The notes beneath the pieces are model-generated. The model was not told where the DNA came from. It was given only the letters and a program-made list of their open reading frames with translations, and did not search any database. Position numbers and translations under genes: made by a program. A stretch of 64,000 bases of DNA from Caenibius sp. WL. Its GTDB lineage: Bacteria; Pseudomonadota; Alphaproteobacteria; Sphingomonadales; Sphingomonadaceae. How positions within the stretch are numbered: the stretch's first letter is position 1; every line of letters starts with the position of its first letter. This document shows, piece by piece, positions 60,433-64,000 of this stretch. The stretch covers positions 570,501-634,500 of the forward strand of contig NZ_CP081844.1 of assembly GCF_019803445.1 (NCBI RefSeq), given 5' to 3'.

Positions 60433-61512
60433 TCAGCCGGTGCCGCTGATCCTCTGCAAAGTGGCCAGCGCGTCGCGCAGGGCTTGCTGCGGATTGTTCT
60501 GCCCGGCGCGGTTGTGCCGTTCCGTCGCGATATTGGCGACCGGCGTTTCGGGCATCGGGATCGGGGTGGGCATCGCGGGTGTGTCAGCGGCCTGCGCGGG
60601 CGTGGGCGCAGGCGGCGCGGCATGGTGTGTGTGTGCCCGGGAAGCGAGAAGGGCCTGGGCCAACCGTTCGACCAGTTCGACGATACTGAGATCTTCGAAC
60701 AACCGCTCGCCCAGCGGAGTGCAATGGCCGGAGGGCATAGGGCGGACGGTTTCCGGAACGGGCGCCACCGCGCGTGCCGCGTCTTCCGCTGCGTCGGCGT
60801 GATCAGCAGGAAAGGGCATTGCTGCGGGAGCGGCTGGGAGCGGAGGCTCTGCTTCGGCCGCCGCTGTTGCGGGTGCCTCCGGTTGCGGGGCTGTGGCAGG
60901 TGCGATTGGCTGTTCATCGGTGTGCGATGCGTCCGATAGAGCAAGCTCGTCGCTGGTCAGCGTGTCGGCGGCGATGAAGGATCGGCGGCGGCGCGGCGGC
61001 GGTTCGGCGATCGCTTCGGTTTCGGACGGCTGGGCCGGTTTCCGCGTGAAGCGGGCGATAGCGGCGAGAAGCGAGGCGCGCGGCGGTGCGGGCACGTCGT
61101 TCGTCTCATTCCTTGTTTCGTCCTGAGCGGACAGCGGCTCGCGCGGGGTTCTGCTCCGGCGAACGCGGGTGGTGATGCGGGGCGTGCCTGTATCCGCCCT
61201 GGCGCGGCGCGGTGTCCCGGCGATCATGCGGGCGATCAGCAACCCCACGGCCAGGCCGAGCCCGGCGGCCGCCAAGGCGATCAGCATGCGGGCGGTCATG
61301 CCCAGAGGCGGCGCGGCGGCCGGAACGAGAGCGGGCAGGCCGATCAGGCCCACCACGGTTTCGAGCAACCGCGCCGGCAGCACGAGGCAGGCGAGCCCGA
61401 ACAGCGCGGCAAACCACAGGGCGGCCAAGGCTGCGAAAAGCGGATGGCTGCTGACGGGCGCTTTTGCGGGCTTGCCTCGCCGCGGTTTCGGCATTTTCTG
61501 CGCTCTGGTCAC
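60433..61512 (-). CDS. Membrane-anchored Ala/Pro-rich protein, unknown
   Basis: A 359-residue protein. Two hydrophobic helices lie near the N-terminus (FAALAALWFAALFGLACLVL and MLIALAAAGLGLAVGLLIA). A basic linker (RRARADTG...RVRRSRTPRE) and a long Ala/Pro/Glu-rich tail follow. The C-terminal part carries a conserved-looking helix (SIVELVERLAQALLASRAH) and ends NPQQALRDALATLQ. It looks like an inner-membrane protein with a disordered cytoplasmic arm. GTG 61512 has GGGGAG upstream; ATG 61494 is an alternative. No family recognised. Confidence 0.75.
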   Translation of the reverse strand: MTRAQKMPKPRRGKPAKAPVSSHPLFAALAALWFAALFGLACLVLPARLLETVVGLIGLPALVPAAAPPLGMTARMLIALAAAGLGLAVGLLIARMIAGTPRRARADTGTPRITTRVRRSRTPREPLSAQDETRNETNDVPAPPRASLLAAIARFTRKPAQPSETEAIAEPPPRRRRSFIAADTLTSDELALSDASHTDEQPIAPATAPQPEAPATAAAEAEPPLPAAPAAMPFPADHADAAEDAARAVAPVPETVRPMPSGHCTPLGERLFEDLSIVELVERLAQALLASRAHTHHAAPPAPTPAQAADTPAMPTPIPMPETPVANIATERHNRAGQNNPQQALRDALATLQRISGTG

Positions 61513-61577
61513 GATACTCCCCAATCGCTTTGGCCTTAATCACCCCGGCCATTTCCCGTTTCCGCCGAATCGCCCGG

Positions 61578-62816
61578 TCAGGCGGTGGCGGAGCAGGGCG
61601 GTGCTCCACGATCGGTTAGCAGCGTCTGGTAAACGTCTTCATAACGGCGGACATTCCGCGCCCAGTCATGCCGCTGCCGCACGTGCTGCTGGGCCCGTTC
61701 CCGCAAAGCCGCCCATTCACCGCGCTCGGCCAGCAGCGCACAGAGTGCGGCGGCGCAGTCTTGCGGATTGTCGGGGGCGAACAGCGTGCCGGTTTCCCCG
61801 TGGGTCATCAGTTCGCGGTGGCCGCCGACATCGGATGCTGCCACCAGTTTGCCCTGGACCATGGCTTCCAGCGGCTTGAGCGGCGTGACCAGTTCGGTCA
61901 GGCGGCTGGCCTTGCGCGGATAGGCCATGATGTCGGCCAGCGCATAATAACGTTCAACCTGATCATGCGGCACGCGGCCGACAAAGCGAATCGCTTCCCG
62001 GGCGGGGGAGGCATCCGCTCGCCGCTTGAGCATTTCGGCCATAGGGCCCCCGCCAACCAGCAGCAGCCGCGCATCCGCGTGGCTGGCGAGAATCAGCGGC
62101 ATGGCATCGATCAGATCGTCGATCCCCTCATAATCGTAGAAGCTGCCGATGAAGCCGATCACCGGCCCTTCGCCAAGGCCCAGTTCGCGGGCCAGTGCGG
62201 CGTCGCGCGGGGCGGGGGTGCCGAACAGATCGAGATCGACGCCGTTGGGCATGATCCCGATCCGCCCCGGTTCGAACCCGCGCGCGATCAGATCGTCGCG
62301 CAGGCCATGGCAGATGGTCATCACGCAATCGGCCCCTGCAACCACGCGGTTTTCCAGTGCCCGGGTCAGGCGATACTTGATCGAACCTTCGCGCCCGGTG
62401 CCGTTGCCCACGGCGGCGTCTTCCCAGAAGGCGCGGATCTCGTAAACCAGTGGGATGCCGCGCTTGCGCGCAATCCGCAGCGCAGCCATGCCGTCGAGCG
62501 CGGGGGAATGGGCGTGGAGGATATCGGGTTGCCAGCTATCGCACAGCCTATCGATCGCGGCGGCCAGCAGGGTGATCTCGTTCCATTCCCGCAGCCCCGC
62601 GGGACCTCGCGCCGTGCCCGCCGTCCGATGGAAAGTCAGCCCCTCCACCGTCTCGGGCGCTCCGGCGGCAGGCCGGGGCGCGATATGGCGCAGACCGGTG
62701 ATGCCCCGCACCTCCAGTCCGGCGGCCTGCTGTGCCTTCATGATGGCGCGGGTGCGGAAGGTATAGCCGCTATGCAGCGGGAGCGAGTGATCCAGGATAT
62801 GAAGAATACGCGTCAT
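61578..62816 (-). CDS. Exosortase-A-associated glycosyltransferase (family 4)
   Basis: A 412-residue GT-B enzyme. The opening MTRILHILDHSLPLHSGYTF is the hallmark of the PEP-CTERM/exosortase-A-associated group (TIGR04063). PHSPALDGMAALRIA-like and PYPRKASRLTELVTPLKPLEAMVQGK segments fit the donor site. It should glycosylate an exported glycan or PEP-CTERM protein. It is divergent from the O-ligase. The exosortase itself lies beyond the right edge or elsewhere. Confidence 0.9.
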   Translation of the reverse strand: MTRILHILDHSLPLHSGYTFRTRAIMKAQQAAGLEVRGITGLRHIAPRPAAGAPETVEGLTFHRTAGTARGPAGLREWNEITLLAAAIDRLCDSWQPDILHAHSPALDGMAALRIARKRGIPLVYEIRAFWEDAAVGNGTGREGSIKYRLTRALENRVVAGADCVMTICHGLRDDLIARGFEPGRIGIMPNGVDLDLFGTPAPRDAALARELGLGEGPVIGFIGSFYDYEGIDDLIDAMPLILASHADARLLLVGGGPMAEMLKRRADASPAREAIRFVGRVPHDQVERYYALADIMAYPRKASRLTELVTPLKPLEAMVQGKLVAASDVGGHRELMTHGETGTLFAPDNPQDCAAALCALLAERGEWAALRERAQQHVRQRHDWARNVRRYEDVYQTLLTDRGAPPCSATA

Positions 62817-62908
62817 GGCGTGGCCGGTCTTCTCATGATAACCTTAACGTGCCGTCAACCAGAGGTTGCTAGGCGGTGTCTTCCTGCTGGATACCGGGGA
62901 ATACCCGC

Positions 62909-63076
62909 TTGATCGACTATTTCACCATCGGATTGACGCATGCCCTGCTGGCGCTCGCTGCCTGGCGGCTTATGCTGCGCGGCGATCTGGATAATCCAAT
63001 CGCGCGGCGCAAGCGGCCGGCGCGCCCTGACGGGATAGCGGAAAGCGGCGGCCAGACGGGGCAGGGCGATGCTTGA
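62909..63076 (+). CDS. Small one-helix protein before the O-ligase
   Basis: A frame from TTG 62909 encodes 55 residues: one hydrophobic helix (DYFTIGLTHALLALAAWRLM), then a basic tail (LDNPIARRKRPARPDG). A GGGGAA is upstream. It overlaps the ligase start by eight bases, so coupling is likely. ATG/other starts further up (62876) are less credible. It may be a small membrane partner of the exosortase-A locus; function unknown. Confidence 0.55.
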   Translation: MIDYFTIGLTHALLALAAWRLMLRGDLDNPIARRKRPARPDGIAESGGQTGQGDA

Positions 63077-64000
63077 ACTGGCCTTGCTCGGCTTCTGGGC
63101 CGGGCTGATCGTGCTCGGTTTCAAACGGCCGTTCCTGTGGGTGGTGGCCTATATCTACGTCGACCTGTTCGCGCCGCAGCGGCTCGGTTGGGCTCTGTTG
63201 CCCTCGATTCCCCTGTCGCTGCTAACGTTCGCCGCCGTTTTCGGCGGATGGATCGCGCTGGACAACAAGGTGGGCAGCCGCTTCGGCGCCCGGCAGGGGC
63301 TGTTGCTCGCGCTGCTGCTCTATTGCGCGCTGTCTCTGACCTGGGCCGATTTTCCCGACGCCGCACACGACAAATGGTCCTGGGTATGGAAAGCGATGGT
63401 CTTCGCCATTTTCCTGCCCTTGACGCTGACCACCCGCCTGCGGCTGGAAGCGGTTGCGCTGACGATGGTGCTGACAGTGGGCGCGATCGCGATCAACGGC
63501 GGGATCAAAACACTGGGCGGCGGCGGCGGCTATGGCACGCTCTCGATCTTTTCGGTCAGCGATGACAGCGGGCTTTACGAAGGATCGATTCTGTCCACCG
63601 CGGCGATCTGCATCATTCCGCTGATTCTCTGGCTCAGCCGCAACGGCACGATCTTTCCGCCGGACTGGCGCGTGCGCCTGTTCGCCGGGGCGCTGATTTT
63701 CGCTTGCCTGCTGATACCGGTGGGCACGCAGGCGCGCACCGGGCTGTTGTGTGTTGGCGCGCTGGCGATTTTGCTGCTGCGCAGCGTACGCAACCGGTTT
63801 TTCTATTTCGCTGCTGCCGGGATCGCGCTGATGGTGGCGGTGCCGTTCCTGCCCGACAGCTTCACCGCGCGCATGGAAACGATCAAGGACCATAAAGCCG
63901 ATCAGTCCGCCTCGACCCGGATCGCGGTGTGGAAATGGACGCTGGGTTATGTGAAGGATCACCCTCTGGGCGGCGGATTCGATGCTTATCGCGGGAGCAG
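63069..64000 (+). CDS. Exosortase-A-associated O-glycosylation ligase, 3' end outside window
   Basis: The first ~310 residues of a multi-pass Wzy_C-type protein, the TIGR03097 group (putative O-glycosylation ligase of exosortase-A systems). It opens MLELALLGFWAGLIVLGF. Periplasmic-loop signatures GTLSIFSVSDDSGLYEGS and the STRIAVWKWTLGYVKDHPLGGGFDAY region are present. It would transfer a polymerised glycan to protein or lipid at the periplasmic face. The gene continues past base 64000. Confidence 0.9.
   Translation, partial: MLELALLGFWAGLIVLGFKRPFLWVVAYIYVDLFAPQRLGWALLPSIPLSLLTFAAVFGGWIALDNKVGSRFGARQGLLLALLLYCALSLTWADFPDAAHDKWSWVWKAMVFAIFLPLTLTTRLRLEAVALTMVLTVGAIAINGGIKTLGGGGGYGTLSIFSVSDDSGLYEGSILSTAAICIIPLILWLSRNGTIFPPDWRVRLFAGALIFACLLIPVGTQARTGLLCVGALAILLLRSVRNRFFYFAAAGIALMVAVPFLPDSFTARMETIKDHKADQSASTRIAVWKWTLGYVKDHPLGGGFDAYRGS

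Overview
This 64 kb window is GC-rich, gene-dense chromosomal DNA from an alphaproteobacterium, most likely a sphingomonad (Novosphingobium, Sphingobium or a close relative). The placement is an inference. It rests on the gene orders rpe-heparinase-purH, DUF3576 lipoprotein-leuS-lptE-holA and rnd-lptC-lptA, on a small protein carrying the FPASDPP tail, and on an exosortase-A glycan locus at the right end. There are no rRNA genes, no CRISPR array, no transposase and no integrase. One tRNA gene is present, tRNA-Leu(UAA).

Layout. 1-7.5 kb: an accessory envelope island. It holds a truncated polysaccharide flippase, two nucleotidyltransferases, a family-4 glycosyltransferase, a HIT protein, a CDP-alcohol phosphotransferase with a complete active-site motif, a diacylglycerol/ceramide-kinase-type lipid kinase, and a protein whose motif order resembles mitochondrial Tam41 (CTP:phosphatidate cytidylyltransferase). 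Two translationally coupled operons diverge from an AT-rich control region containing two dyads. I read this as a candidate uncharacterised lipid head-group pathway, and it is the most interesting part of the window. 7.5-17.3 kb: housekeeping (DUF2141 protein, rpe, heparinase-like protein, purH, Fur/Zur regulator, dxs, POT peptide transporter, ihfB). 17.5-30 kb: tRNA-Leu, an FAD-linked oxidase, a tandem PilZ protein, a NatAB-type ABC exporter, queG, an FAD reductase, a coupled hydrolase-TPR-luciferase-like operon, thrS and a GNAT enzyme. 30-43 kb: agmatine deiminase, an M28 peptidase, glnE, a Bcp peroxiredoxin, a ferritin-like DUF455 protein, an M23 peptidase, galU, murA, an acetoacetyl-CoA reductase and several small or unknown proteins. 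43-54 kb: the DUF3576-leuS-lptE-holA operon, then two phage-tail-like genes (a tailspike-like beta-helix protein and its partner), then lptA-lptC-rnd and ung. 54-60 kb: gltD and gltB. 60-64 kb: a membrane-anchored low-complexity protein, followed by the start of an exosortase-A locus (XrtA-type glycosyltransferase and O-ligase) that runs off the right edge.

How the genes fit together. Much of the window serves the cell envelope: LPS/lipid transport (lptA, lptC, lptE), peptidoglycan (murA, M23 peptidase), sugar nucleotides (galU), polysaccharide export and glycosylation, and the proposed lipid head-group island. Nitrogen handling is represented by gltBD, glnE and agmatine deiminase. Start codons other than ATG recur (GTG for holA, the NatB-like permease and the PilZ protein; TTG for queG and the DUF3576 lipoprotein). 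Four-base ATGA/GTGA overlaps are the commonest operon junction.
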